A DNA stretch of 64,000 nt. It comes from Elmis aenea (Eukaryota; Arthropoda; Insecta; Coleoptera; Elmidae). The notes beneath the pieces were generated by a model that saw only the letters and a program-made list of their open reading frames with translations, searched no databases and was not told where the DNA came from. Within the stretch, counting starts at the first letter, position 1; each line of letters begins with the position of its first letter. The stretch is taken from positions 30,870,788 through 30,934,787 of the forward strand of contig OX393581.1 in NCBI GenBank assembly GCA_947652605.1, written 5' to 3'. Shown here in pieces: positions 1 to 11,553 of this stretch. The position numbers and the translations under genes are program-made.

Positions 1-15
1 AATTGGTATAATATA

Positions 16-477
16 CAGTGGAACATCAATATCACACATCAGTTCTATACCTATACGTTAAATCTAATATTCGTCACCTTTTTTCGGCAAAAAAACGTCC
101 AAAAAACGAAACATTTTTTAAGATAATTAAAAAAAAAAACAGACAGAAATAGAGAACATTGGTCAAGTTCTTTGCCAAATCGAGTGCTAGTGAATCGTCG
201 GAAAAGGGACAAAAAATTTATAACTAGAATTGGAGTTACTAGATGTTTAATTGAAAGGTGATTAACAATAATTCCTTTCCTCTATAGCTTCTACTATCAT
301 CGCTCGTCAGTAAAGGTGAAGTGCTGGTTAAATTTTTATTAATTTATGTATCAAATTTGGGACTAGCAACGGATTATTGAAATTTTAGTTAAGTCCCATG
401 AAAAAAAAATCTATTTCCGATTCAGTATTCGCCCGTCCTTCAGGAACGGATCAATAACGAATATAAAGGTTCCATTG
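16..477. mobile_element. Tigger/pogo-like MITE
   Basis: The left end CAGTGGAACATC follows TA, and the right end reads GGTTCCATTG, its near inverse. This terminal CAGTGGAAC pattern is typical of Tigger/pogo-class elements. The interior shares an 'TTTTTTCGGCAAAAA' block and the 'CCGTCCTTCAGGAACGGAT' block next to the right end with the longer copy at 10167-11491, which still carries transposase sequence. No coding capacity is left here, so it is a deletion derivative. The right TA duplication has decayed (AATA). Confidence 0.7.
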
Positions 478-1103
478 AATACGAATTTTTGTCTATTTCC
501 AAGTTTATTGTGGTTTAAAGTTAATTCTAATTCGTTATATTTAAGAAAATGTTGAATATGACATTTGTTTGATTGAATATTTTAGTTAAAGGCTGTATTT
601 AAATGATTTTTAAAACTTTGTAAGCCTTAAGTGTTATTTATGTACAATGATTTTTATACAATGTCTCCGTCATATGTGTTTTACTATAGGTAGAGTGACC
701 CGTGTACAAAAGTATTTGAATGGAAAAAGAGCCTTGTCCGTTTGCACTGTTCGTGGAGTTTTTTTTTGACTTTGCGAGAGAAAGGGTGGTCACACTCTAC
801 AATATATTTTACATTGACATAAGACACTCTAACTATTGGTATTTCGAAAATGGCAACAGCTGCCAAGTATGTTAAATGGAACAAAATGTAAACTTTTTAA
901 AGGGCTACTATGTTTAATTATTAAAAAAATATTGAATGGCTTACTAGATATTAACGTTCAATTGTGTTAAGAATATTTTTTGTTTTTTAAAATATTTAGG
1001 TTGTACTTGTTATTATGAAAAAATGTTAAAGAAAATGTAGAGAGTTTCGCAAAATTACAAAAAGAGGCGTTGATGTGTTTAGATCCTGAGAAACATGATA
1101 GCT

Positions 1104-1200
1104 AGGGATCGCAATTTTACTGACTTTTGCCATTACCGGGAAACGGTAAAAGAAAACATTATGTGACGGTAAAACCGGTAATTACCGGTAAATCTCAACA
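1104..1200. mobile_element. hAT-like terminal fragment (ACCGG-rich)
   Basis: The segment starts with TAGGGATCG and holds repeated inverted motifs ATTACCGGG, ACGGTAAA, ACCGGTAATTACCGGTAA. Similar ends occur at 44968 and, with the opposite sense, at 23099-23195 next to hAT transposase sequence. It is probably the end of a decayed hAT element. I see no matching second end, and a LINE tail follows closely. Confidence 0.4.
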
Positions 1201-1442
1201 CAGGAACATTGTTTATTTTAACATAATTAAATAATAAATTTTGCTATAAAAAATTAGAAATAACAAAATATAAGTGCTTCGCACTTATACGCAGAAACTC
1301 TATTAGAAAAAGATTTTAATAAAAAAATAATCTTCATAGTGTCCAGCAGTCAAGCAGGCTTAAAAGCTCATGGCTCGTCGGAAGTAACACAGGACTTGTT
1401 CTGAACTGAATACGGACACTAAACGTGCTGGGAAGCAGGAAT

Positions 1443-2065
1443 AATCTTAAACTAGTATGATACCCAGGGCACACCAATATACCAGGGAACGAGAAGGCAG
1501 ATCACCCAGCCAAAATTGTCAGCGAAACACCTTTCTTCGGACTAGAACCCGCAGTAGTTGGTACATCCTATGGAACAGCCAAGCGGTGTCTTAATGACAT
1601 ATTAATACAGGGGCAAAATGCTCATTGGAAAAAAGTTGCAGGACAATCCCATTCTAAGGCTATCCTATCTCAAAAGAAAAGACCGAAGAAATGCTCAGGA
1701 TGAGCAGAGCAACTACAGGACTCGTCACAGGACACTGTGGGCTAAACAAACACTTTTACATGATAGGGCTCTCAGAGGCCGACATATGCAGAGGATGTGG
1801 TGAAGGAGAAACTCCTCTTCACGTAATATGCCAGTGTGAAGAATACACACCCCATCGGCGTAGACTTCTAGGGATGGAAAAAGCTAACTAAGAAGAGTTA
1901 AGGAAAGCACCCTTAAAGAAAATTCTGGAGTTTTTCAAAAGCACATGACTCCTTTAAGGAGCCATCACCAGAGGTTACAATAGATCAATAGGTCGCATTA
2001 CAGGAACCTGAAAGGGGACCACCTCCGCGGAAATAATAATAAAAATAATTAAAAAAAAAAAAAAA
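1443..2065 (+). pseudogene. LINE ORF2 tail: RNase H domain plus C-terminal zinc-knuckle region, with poly(A)
   Basis: This is the 5'-truncated 3' part of a non-LTR retrotransposon that carries an RNase H domain (I/R1-like group by known domain order). At 1458-1520 the frame reads stop-YPGHTNIPGNEKADHPAK, the RNase H motif GH...GNEKAD; the stop stands where tryptophan is usual (TGG to TGA). The RNase H frame ends at TGA 1701. A frameshift leads to the frame 1691-1891, with TGLVTGHCGLNKH followed by CRGCGEGETPLHVICQC, the Cys/His-rich tail typical of such ORF2 proteins. After a stop at 1889 the same frame continues for about 19 residues to a TGA near 1950. An AATAATAATAAAAATAATT-A(n) tail at 2030-2065 marks the 3' end. 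Broken, not functional. Confidence 0.88.
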
Positions 2066-3727
2066 GATATAAGAATAATTTTAATTAAATGCTTTTAATG
2101 TTTTCACCTTTAAAAAAATAGCAAAATAAATAAAATTTTAATATTTCTTTGTCTTCTTATTTTAATTAAAGTAAGATATCAAAATACATAATTTTTTTTT
2201 AAGAATCTCTTTTTTTTAATAATAATGTATCATTTAATGATAAACTAGCTTTTTTATGGAAATTATAATTAGGCTTTTTCTTTATAATAACATGCAACTT
2301 TTCGGATTTATGTTGATAGTTGTCTAAAAACAAATTAAAGAAGGTACTGCTCTAAAAGATTAGCAATTAGTACTGTTAAGTTAAACCATAAGAACTTATT
2401 ATATAAAACTACTTTATTAATGAATAGGGCATTGCATTAGCTTTTTTTATTACAATTAATATTAAAATAGTAGAAATAGCACGACATTAATGCTGATATC
2501 CTTTATCAATATTTAATGTTATAACTGAAGCTATTCAAAATATAGCCTTTGCTAGAATCTGTAATGTTTTCTTTTTTTTTGGGTAAAATTTGAAATTCTT
2601 AAATTCTAAAAACATCGATCTGATTTTTAAGTCTTTATAAACATTTAAAGAGGTTAATATTTCTTGCGAAAGTCTTTTAGGTTAATGATTTGCCAAATGT
2701 GATTAATTTTACACATGCTTGCAATATATTTTTAGGTGATTGAATTATTATTCCCTTACTATATTCGAAATCTGTAACAAATTTTTATTGCACGCGGGCT
2801 GCAGTGCAGTGAAGGGGGAGGACCGAGGGCAGGTTACGCAGTAGCACCTGGTAGATTATAAATTGGAATCGTGCGCCGGAATGTAAACGACCTTCGTAAG
2901 ACTACCGTTATGTGTTAGGTATATTTTGGAGTTTGATATATTATAATGCAATAAATTAGCGGGTGCAAGCGGCCCACGTTATGGCGGCGTTACAGAGTTA
3001 AGCAATTCAGGTTATTGTCAAAGGCATTCAAAGGCTTCCATTGTTTCCGTAATACAATGCTAAGAGCTTACCGTACCACACACTTCCAGTTGAAACTGTA
3101 GCGTATTATATAGTGTTGTATAATCACAATGGGGTAGTGCCTTTGTACCAGGGTGAATGTTGTCAGCGTTACACCAAGTTATGTAAATAACAACGTAAAA
3201 AATATGGTTAAATACTAATTGTTGGGTGTATCTTATGGTATTGCCTTACTCTGTTAAACTTACTCGACTTATGGATTGAAAACAAAATTTGCGAGATGAA
3301 AGTGATATTTGATAAACTAAACAAACGAAAAAGACCACGAGATAACTTAAATCAGTGTGTCTCAACATTTTTAAGCAAAGCACCTCCTCTATTTTGGTAT
3401 CGCGACTCAACTTTATTCGTTAAATACACGTACAACTTTCACATTAGTTTCATTATTAAGTCTAAACCCAAACAATGCGACTCTCAGGGGACCACGACCC
3501 ACATATTTGGAAACCACTGCAAGAATTTAAAAAAATTGTTTAATTGTAGCGGACCGAAATGAAGTGTGTTATGTTTTAAAGCAGGATTGCTCAGTCTTTT
3601 GGAAGCGGGCTAATTTTTGGTACACGTCGCGGGTGATACAATAGTCAAGTCTTGTATACCGCCTTTAAGCCTAGAATTCAGAAGCAGCACCTTATGAAAA
3701 ATTTGTTGAGTAAAAAGACATAGTATA
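2066..3727. other. No gene recognised
   Basis: Mostly AT-rich. A slightly GC-richer patch lies at 2790-3010. The 88-codon ORF at 3296-3562 has no family signature I can see and no splice context, so I do not call it a gene. Confidence 0.5.
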
Positions 3728-3848
3728 GTACATAACGAGTTGTAAGAAGCTAATCACACACGAAGGGAAAGTTAACGCACGGAGCCGCGTAGCGGCGAGT
3801 GCGTATTTCCAAGAGTGTGTAATTGCTTTACAACTCGTGTTATGTAGC
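3728..3848. repeat. 121-bp imperfect palindrome with GC-rich core
   Basis: Outer arms ACATAACGAGTTGTAA and TTACAACTCGTGTTATGT are inverted. Inner arms CACACACGAAGGGAAA...GTTAACGCAC and GTGCGTATTTCC..GAGTGTGT also pair, around the core GGAGCCGCGTAGCGGCG. It is hairpin-forming and MITE-like. Compare the hairpin at 34735-34853. Confidence 0.7.
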
Positions 3849-3933
3849 TTATTTTTGCTACGAACACATAATACCTACAATTTTAACGGTTTTTTGGCTA
3901 ATATACACACGTAATTACGTTGGCTTGTCAATT

Positions 3934-4110
3934 TTGACGTAAGCCTACTTTGACATTTCTAGACAAGTGTGAGTTTTGCTTACCGTGCGTTATAACTAAG
4001 TTACTACGCATGCAGGCAGTGTTTGACGTTAGGCTACTTCGATCTTTCTAGACAAGTGTGCGTTTTGCTTACCGTGCGTTAGGACTCACTATGCATGTAG
4101 GCTGTACGGT
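3934..4110. repeat. Tandem duplication, two units of about 89 bp
   Basis: Two adjacent units begin TTGACGTAAGCCTACTT (3934) and TTGACGTTAGGCTACTT (4023). Both contain TCTAGACAAGTGTG followed by GTTTTGCTTACCGTGCGTTA. It directly follows the palindrome at 3728-3848 and may be part of the same element. Confidence 0.75.
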
Positions 4111-6586
4111 AAGAGTAATTTACATTAGTGGTAGTAAAAAAAAGTATTTAGGTTGTGTTATTGCATGCATTTTACTATAATTTGATTCTTATAATTTTTC
4201 GACTTGAAAATATTTCCCTTGAGATTTGTTCCTGAATTCGATTTCATGTTTTTGTAAACCTAGGGATCGTTTAAATTATAAACTTTAAAAAGAACGAGAC
4301 CAATTGGATTTTTAAGCAAATTTTTATGCAGTGATTAATTGTTTATATTTTACTAATATGTTTATATTTTACTAATAATTCAATATCTGCAACTATTTTT
4401 GTGTTAGCTTATTCGAGCCAGTGCTCCAGTTGGCAATTAGTAACTTTTGTCATTAATTTTAAGTGCTTCATACTGGAAACTATCTGTTGACATAAGTACC
4501 TATATGTTGCCGAAGAGTGAGCATATTCTTGCCGTATTCAACCTACAATTGACAGTTTCTAGAAAGGTTCAGATATTCGAATAGCACTTTTCTGTAAACA
4601 CTAGAACCAGAAAGTACGCGAAAACGTAGCAACGCCACCTCCGCGCGCTCGTTAAGAAGCTAAGTTGCCTGCTTAACCGATGGGTGGTACAGGAGTAGCT
4701 ATAATCTATTTTGCGCTGTTTTGTAGTTTTTTAAAAAATGTTTTGAAAGCGCTCTGTTCGCTGAAAATATAAATTATAGTACACAGGGTCGACGAGAGGA
4801 GTAAAATTACCCGGACCCGGAGTTCACAGGGGTGGGAACATCATCCCACAATTTGTTTTTATAATAAATAAATTATCAAATGTTTTTTTGCTTGGGAGCC
4901 ATGACGACGTCTCGCGACGCAACTTTGGGCATCCCACGGAACAAAGTTTTCATTTTAAAATTGCCTGTATCAAATAAATGTACCTATATCGACGACACAG
5001 TGCAACGTTGATGGGGAGCACGAAAAGTGGGCACTTGGGAAATGAAAATATTTGGATCCACTTTCGCTTTTAAACAGTAAAGTCACTTCCGAAGTTGCCA
5101 TTTTTGAATTCTAATAATGAAACTTTTTTAATCCAACCTGAAAATAAAACGAATCCAAAAGACTTGTTAAATTTTTAAAAGAGAATTTAATTTTGCATCT
5201 AAAAAATATAAAATCTATAGGGTGTTCTATTTAAGAAAACAAAGTGACGTATCGGTGCGCAAAAACAAAAGTCTTTGTATAGTTGAAAATAATTTAAGGT
5301 TATGTAGAAAATGACCACAAACTATTTTTATTCGAAACTTTTTTTTGTCAAGTTATCACTAGATGAGATTTTGACCTGTTGCGTTACTTTTTGTACACAC
5401 TGTATTTAGTATGGACATTTCAACTGTCACTTGATGCAGAATTGTGTGCATATTTTTTTAAACCATCATAATTCAATTTTTAAATATTAAACTTGAATAC
5501 ATGTCGCCAACTTAAGTCGTTAACAATTAACGTAGTGTTAACATTGCTTTATTGATACATATGTCTATCCTGCTAAATTTTGGATGGAATAAAATGTGTT
5601 TTTTTTTGCTAGTGAAAAATCAATCAGTAATAAAAACAATTTAATCGTAAACCAATCTCGGTCGGGTCAAAGGAAATTAACTCATTTAAAACACTGAGTT
5701 TAAATTGCAGATTTACTTTATACCTCACCGAGAAAACTCATTTAAATTGCCAATTAGAATAATTATCAAGGATCACATTGCCTCGTAGCAAAGTTTCGCA
5801 TTTTTTGCTATGTAAATGCACTTGTGGTTCAGCTCGAATGGGGTGGCAACGTGTAACATTGTATTGTTACAGAATCTCTCAGGACTGCGGAAATCGATGT
5901 CAAAGTAGCATTTGCATAGGTCGTAAAGCCCGTCGTATGAAATAAACGGACTCCAATAATGTACTCACATTTCAGTTTTATGCTTTAATATTACATTGTC
6001 GCCGGGTTAAATAGTTTAGCAGTGTAGGTAATTTTATAAAACGTACGTTTCCGAGCTTATGAAACCGTTGCGATGGAATTTATTGCAATTTGAATGTTAT
6101 TTTATAGTGGATTTTATTAGTTGTCGTAAAGTTAAGACTGGCGATTTCATTTGTTTGAATTCGACGTTTCTGTTGTTTATTCACGATCTAGATTTTGACT
6201 GTATTGGATGTTTTATGGCGCGGCAGCTTGCTTTATACTGTGCAATTTATTGCGTGAGAAATCGCACCGTAAAAGTTTCAGATCCAAATCGCAAAGGGTT
6301 ATTAAACAAAAGGCGAAATGTTTGCACATACGCGCTCAGAATCGTTTTCATAAAATCAAATACCGTTTTGTAATGTTCTTTTAGAACAATACTGGTCGGA
6401 TAAATATTTTGCAAACTGTTTTTTTTTTTAATTTTGAAAAATTCAAACACATGCCACTATGATTCATGTAATCACATGTAACAAAGCGAGAAAAACAACA
6501 ACTAGAAGATGCGCTTGTGGGTCGTAGGTAGCAAGAACAAACTGAAAGAAAGCTGTTTTAAATATCAAGACTATCCTGGTGGTTTC
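4111..6586. other. No gene recognised; one weak TIR pair
   Basis: AT-rich sequence. TATAGGGTGTTCTATTTAAG at 5217 and ACACACTGTATTTAG near 5395-5410 could be the two ends of a short decayed TA-flanked element. The 104-codon ORF at 6059-6373 shows no family signature. Confidence 0.4.
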
Positions 6587-6866
6587 ATCAATGCCTGGCC
6601 GTACACTGCAAAATCGACGAAGAATGGGTATTGTGACGACGTGATTGAGGTTCTGGAGTGACTTGCTTCCTTGACAGACCTTAATCAGATCGAAAACCTT
6701 TGGTTTGTCGTGAAAGATCGCCAGGAAAAACTCGAAATTTAAGATTTTGCAACTTGGCGTAGAATTAAGCATATCTGAGACTTCCTCATCATCACTAAGA
6801 ATTTTAATTTTAAGCATAACCGCAAAAGTAAAAGCCAGTGCAGAAACTAAAAGGGGTAAAATAATT
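6587..6866 (+). pseudogene. Tc1-family transposase, C-terminal catalytic segment (relic)
   Basis: Tc1 transposases cut and paste DNA at TA sites with a DDE catalytic core. In the frame starting 6602 the sequence reads YTAKSTKNGYCDDVIEVLE, stop, LASLTDLNQIENLW. This matches the conserved Tc1 stretch that ends in SPDLNPIENLW, which includes the third catalytic acidic residue region. The in-frame TGA at 6659 sits where tryptophan is conserved. Another stop follows at 6739-6741 and a frameshift before the last part (VKASAETKRG). The N-terminal two thirds are not seen. Its 3' UTR continues at 6867-6906 and 8252-8460, interrupted by the nested elements between. A 138-codon minus-strand ORF over 6464-6880 is only antisense to this. 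Confidence 0.85.
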
Positions 6867-6914
6867 TTACAAATATACATATTTTAAAGTGTTGTGTTGT
6901 AACAATGTTTGTCC

Positions 6915-8243
6915 CATGGGCTTCCACAGGGGAGGGCAAACGGGGCACTTGCCCCTCCCTGGAATCGTGTACTCCATTAATGACCAAATGAAAGAGGGTC
7001 GCCCCTCCCTGGAATCGTGTACAGGGTGGGCAAATTTCGATGTTTTCATAGGGAATCCCGGTAACTATAAGAGGTATCAAAAAACGGACCGCGCATCCTC
7101 GTTCTCATTTTTCGAGAAAAAGTTAATGGTGAAAACTAAAATTGGTTATCGTTTTTTATTTTCGAGTTATTACCGATAACTCGATTTTTCGGCTTTTCGT
7201 TTTATGACTGTATTTCGCTTGTTTATGAAAATAGACAAAAATAATTTTGACGTTCTACAGGCACTTTTTTGATAATAATGCAGTGGCGTAGACAATTTTT
7301 CAAAAAAAAAAAAACGAAATTTGAGTTGTGACATAAAGTATAAAGTTGTATTTTTTTAATGGAACCCATAGTTTGCTATGACTTATTTAAATTCCTTATT
7401 TTTTTGTCATTCCAAATATATAAGGGTTGATCTATTTATATTCAATAAAACGCAAGTTACGAAGGTTTTTCAGTTTTTTTTTTTAAACAAAATTATAGTA
7501 GGCTGTGAAAACAAAAACAAAACAAGGTGTAAAACCTTTTAAAACTCATTTGGTACAAGTTACGAAGGTTTTGTAATTTGTTGTTGCGATAAACATTATA
7601 AATATATAAAAATAAGGAAACAACGATAAAGTCGGAATCTGCAGTAATGTAGGTAGTTTATTGTAGTTTATCTTATGTTCAAATATTTGTAATGTTTATC
7701 ACAACAACAAATTACAAAACCTTCGTAACTCGTACCAAATGAGATTAAAAAGGTTTTACACCTTGTTTTGTGTTTGTTTCCACAGCCTACTATAATTTTG
7801 TTTATACAACTTTATGTTATCTACAACTCGAATTTCGGATATATTTTTTGAAAAATTGTCTACGCCACTGCATTTTTATCAAAAAAGTTCATGTAAAACG
7901 TCAAAATTATTTTTGTCTATTTTCATAAACAAGCGAAATATAGTCATAAAACGAAAAGTCGAAAAACCGAGTTATCGGCGATAACTCGAAAACAAAAGAC
8001 TATAACGAATTTTAGTTTTCACCATTAACTTTTTCTCGAAAAAAGAGATCGAGGATGCGCGGTCCGTTTTTTGATGCCTCTGATAGTTATCGAGTTTCCC
8101 TATTAAAACATCGAAATTAGCCCACCCTGTACTCCATTAATGACCAAATGAAAAAGGATCAAGTTAAAAGTTCGTTAATATTTTACAGCGCAATCCTTTG
8201 CAAGCTTTGCCTCCCCCTGAATAATTTTCTGCGGACGCCCATG
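6915..8243. mobile_element. hAT-like non-autonomous element with 8-bp target duplication
   Basis: Ends are CATGGGCTTCCACAG at left and CTGCGGACGCCCATG at right, near-perfect inverted termini. GTTTGTCC flanks both sides (6907-6914 and 8244-8251), an 8-bp duplication as hAT elements make. The paralogous inverted copy at 13022-13275 has a single GTTTGTCC, which is the empty site. Without the nested foldback it is only about 220 bp and contains a duplicated segment of about 50 bp (CCCTCCCTGGAATCGTGTAC at 6953 and 7003). Confidence 0.88.
7022..8129. mobile_element. Foldback element, 1108 bp, TA target duplication
   Basis: Termini CAGGGTGGGC and GCCCACCCTG are flanked by TA. The duplicated neighbour at 6971 (GTGTACTCCATTAATG) records the uninterrupted target, so the duplication is exactly TA, as for Tc1/mariner-type insertion. 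The arms run almost the whole length: the AAACGGACCGCGCATCCTCG block at 7081-7100 is inverted at about 8053-8074, and the CAGTGGCGTAGACAATTTTT block at 7281-7300 at 7854-7873. The left arm has an extra segment of about 120 bp (7350-7480) that the right arm lacks; it resembles 21530-21680 inverted. No coding sequence. Confidence 0.92.
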
Positions 8244-8460
8244 GTTTGTCCTATAATTTTCGTCTATGTAAAACAATTTTATGTATTTTAAATGTGTCAT
8301 TGGTAAAAATTTATAACAGTTTCAATTAAAATTATTAATACTAAATCAAATCAAGCTACATATCCCACTCGTCAATTAAATAATACTGTAGTGTACAAGC
8401 ACGTGTTTTTTTCAAATTTTATTATAAGAACTTTTGCTGATTTCATCACAGATGTACCAT

Positions 8461-10166
8461 TTTAAATTTTAACTATACTTCCCAGAGGATGTTGGTAAAA
8501 ACAAAAACCTTAACCAACGAAACATGTAGGATATTTAGTAAAAAATAAAATATTTACATAACGTTATATCACTTTATAAAACATAATAATTCATTTTTTA
8601 AATGTTATTTATAACGTTGTGAACGAAAACAACTAATAAATAATGTTATACAATAACGTAACGATTTAAAACTTTATTTCATCCCATTAATGTATTTAAC
8701 TTAAATATAATTACATTCTTATACGTTTTTGAATAAAAATAATTAAATACATGTCAGTTTTAGCGTAATGCACACAATATTTTTCTACCGCGCCAATGTT
8801 GTAAAAAATAAAGAAAAGTTTCAAAAATGTCACAAAACGTTACTTGAACGTCGTTTTTTTTTATACATTTCATGGACAAACACTAAAAGAAGTATACAAA
8901 TGTCTACTTTGCACAAGGCACAAAGTTTTATTGTATATGTTAGCAGTAAAGTGTATAATTCGTATAAAACTATTAGGCATAGCTTATAAGTAGTTGAATT
9001 TTGTACATTGCCTAGGCATTTTATACAGTGTGAGTCATTAGTGGGGGATCGGTCGATTGTGGCTCTTTCAGTTAAGCATTTTACCTAATTTCTAATAATA
9101 TCACACACAGGAAAGTTGTGTGAAACTATCAAAATGTGACTGAAAATACTATTTAGAATGGCATAATAAAGTAATATTAACTAAACGAATGGTTACCGTG
9201 AATTTTAATAGTGGAAGTCCATTTAGAATAGCTTTATTTCGGTATAAAATTAAACATTGGAATTAAGATTCAATTTGTGTTATATAGATTATGCTCTCAA
9301 ATATCAAATTCACAACTTAAAATTCATAACTTTAGTTATGGAATGGAAAAAACAGCGATGGCTACGTTGTTAGAAAAATTAAGATAAGTAATTAGTGGGT
9401 TACTTTTTTCATACATATTATAAAACCAATTGAGTTACAAACTCAAAAGTAACATAAAGCGGGGAAATTTCTAATTTTCTTAATTCTTTAAAGTCTTTGC
9501 GAATAATTTCGTTTCTTAATGACCGGCAACTGTTCTTAACGACTGCATTAAGAGCTGGTAATTGGAAAAATTAACTAAAATCTGAACGAGAACGAAAGAA
9601 AATTATAAGGGGAAACCCATTAGCCAGTTCCTAAAATATCACCGACTGAAATAACTGCTAGGCAACATGTTATTTACCACCAATTAGAAGAAATTTGTAC
9701 GAAATAGTTTACTTATGACTTCCACAGTCTGGTTTTATATTTAAAACACTGTCTTAGTTTATCTTGACGTAAGATATTAATCATTCCATGGGTAGCAATT
9801 TAAAGTTACACTTTACAACTATAAATTGTTGGCTATTATGATAAAATTAAATCAAATTTTAGAAAGTTAAAAATGAATGATGCACAACGATCAATTTATT
9901 GTTACTAAACTTAAGATTCTTAACTAACTTGAAATTGCTTTGGTTGATTTATTAGAACTGATTTTGAACCAGTAATATTCAGGATACTTAAAAACGTGTT
10001 TTTATTTGTAGTTTTATTGTGCATCTAATTTTGTGTTTATTTATATACAAGAAGAAAAAGTTCTTGTTACGGGATATTCTTATGGTTATGTGCATTTTGA
10101 CCTTATAAATTATTTCATTATTTTGATTTTGCATATATTGATGGACGATTATTTTTTTATGATCTA
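8461..10166. other. No gene recognised
   Basis: AT-rich sequence without convincing ORFs or inverted ends. The 73-codon ORF at 8768-8989 is not recognisable. Confidence 0.5.
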
Positions 10167-10194
10167 CATTGGAACCTTTATATTCGTCCTTATA

Positions 10195-11040
10195 CCGGGT
10201 GTAACTGAAATCAGGCTCATTCCCTTTTTTCTTTGGTTTTCATATAGACAAAGGAGCTTTTAGACAAGGAATATGTGCAAAAAACTGGATTTTCTGAACA
10301 TATGTGCACTATTGTTTCACTTTCGGTTTCGCCGGAAATAAACCTAACTTTGTTATTTCAAATAGAACACCCTGTATATTTTTACATTTTTAGAAATAGG
10401 AAGCAATTCTGAATACATTGTACCATTTTAGTTAGTTTTTTTAACCCCAATCCTGCATAAATTAAATTTTATCATGTCAACAAGTGTCTGAAAAACGAAT
10501 TTGTTATTTTTAATTGACATTTGGGTTCCTATAATAGGCTTTAAAGATTGCGAAATTGGTTTTCTTAAATAATTGAATAATTAAATAACCGCATGAGCGC
10601 AAAAGCCTTTTTGCAAAAAAAAAAAATACAATTTCGCAACCGTCAAAGCCTATCAAAGGAACCCAAATGTCAATTAAAATAAACAAAAATGTTTTTCGGA
10701 CACTTGTTGACGTAATAAAATTCAATTTATGCAGGTCACGACACACTTAATAAAAAATTAAATTTTTGTCCAAAAACTATTTGAGACTATATAAACTAAC
10801 TAAAATGGTACAGATGAATTCAAAATTGCTTCCTTTATCCAAAAATGTTAAAATATACAGGGTGTTTCAATTGAAATAACAAAGTAAGGCTCATTTCCGG
10901 CGAAACCGCATGTGAAACAATAGTGTAAATATGTTCAGAAAATCTAGTTTTTTTGCACATATCACTTGTCTAAAATCTTATTTGTCAAAAATCAAAACTA
11001 AAGAGAAAAAGGGGATGAGCCTGATTCCAGTTACACCCGG
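10195..11040. mobile_element. Foldback element nested in the Tigger left end
   Basis: Ends CCGGGTGTAACTG and CAGTTACACCCGG are flanked on both sides by TATA (10191-10194, 11041-11044), so the duplication is TA or TATA. Arms of about 250 bp are inverted: for example GGCTCATTCCC with AAAACTGGATTTTCTGAACATA on the left, and the matching GATGAGCC and ATGTTCAGAAAATCTAGTTTT on the right. An internal CACCCTGTATA (10371) and TATACAGGGTG (10855) shows a smaller TA-flanked hairpin (about 10376-10860) inside the larger one. The 76- and 78-codon ORFs here are incidental. Confidence 0.88.
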
Positions 11041-11160
11041 TATATTAAGCACATTTTTTCGGCAAAAATGCTCCAAAAATCCAGTGTTCGCCTCTACTGG
11101 TCATGTGTAAAAATTGTTTCTGCTTTCATTAGTATACAATACTAAAAATGTAAGTCCAGT

Positions 11161-11400
11161 AGATTGGAGGTTGATTGTGAGGATGTAGAAGAATTGGTCA
11201 AGGATCATGGAAGGGAGTTTACTACAAAAGCATTATTTGGCGTTTATTAAGAACAGGAAGCTGAACCTGTAGAGAAAATTTCATCAGAGGAGGAAGGGGT
11301 AAGTAAAGCAGCATCCCAACTGCTGACATCAAGGAAGTTCTGTTCAATTGGGCCAAAACGCAAAGTATCTATAGCTAAGAAGTGGCACCCGATTCGAAAC
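11161..11400 (+). pseudogene. Tigger/pogo transposase, C-terminal remnant
   Basis: The frame from 11161 reads RLEVDCEDVEELVKDHGREF then TTKALFGVY, stop, EQEAEPVEKISSEEE. A second frame downstream reads IPTADIKEVLFNWAKTQS before a stop. This is the acidic C-terminal region of pogo/Tigger transposases, where an acidic stretch is followed by an 'I..I...L..W...Q.F.E..HP' motif. The N-terminal CENP-B-like DNA-binding region and DDE core are missing. It lies inside inverted Tigger termini, which supports the call independently. Confidence 0.8.
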
Positions 11401-11553
11401 TAGGTACGGATTATTCAAATTTTAGGTAATTGCCCGATTCAGTCATCCGTCCTTCAGGAACGGATTAATGACGAATATAGAAGTTCCACTGTATAGGGAT
11501 TTTTTTAAAGTAATATTCTGAAAAACTTATTTTGTTTGTTATAATATGGGTTA

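Larger units (their letters stand above)
6867..8460 (+). mobile_element. Tc1 3' region, interrupted by nested insertions
   Basis: TATTTTAAAGTG...GTAACAATGTTTGTCC at 6885-6914 continues at 8252 as TATAATTTTCGTCTATGTAA. The join is shown by the uninterrupted inverted copy at 13022-13275. The homology runs to about 8460 and includes GTACAAGCACGTGTTTTTTT. Together with the transposase tail upstream this is the 3' end of one Tc1-like element. Confidence 0.8.
10167..11491 (+). mobile_element. Tigger/pogo-like element interrupted by a foldback
   Basis: The left end CATTGGAACCTTTATATTCGT follows TA (10165-10166). The right end ACGAATATAGAAGTTCCACTG precedes TA (11492-11493). These are inverted termini of the Tigger CAGTGGAACC type. 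After the left 28 bp a foldback intervenes (10195-11040), and the element resumes at 11041 with the TTTTTTCGGCAAAAATGCTCC block shared with the copy at 16-477. A transposase remnant lies at 11161-11400. Most of the coding region is deleted. Confidence 0.85.

Noticed and set aside
6464..6880. 138-codon minus-strand ORF as a gene
   Set aside because: It is antisense to a recognisable Tc1 transposase tail (DLNQIENLW) on the plus strand.
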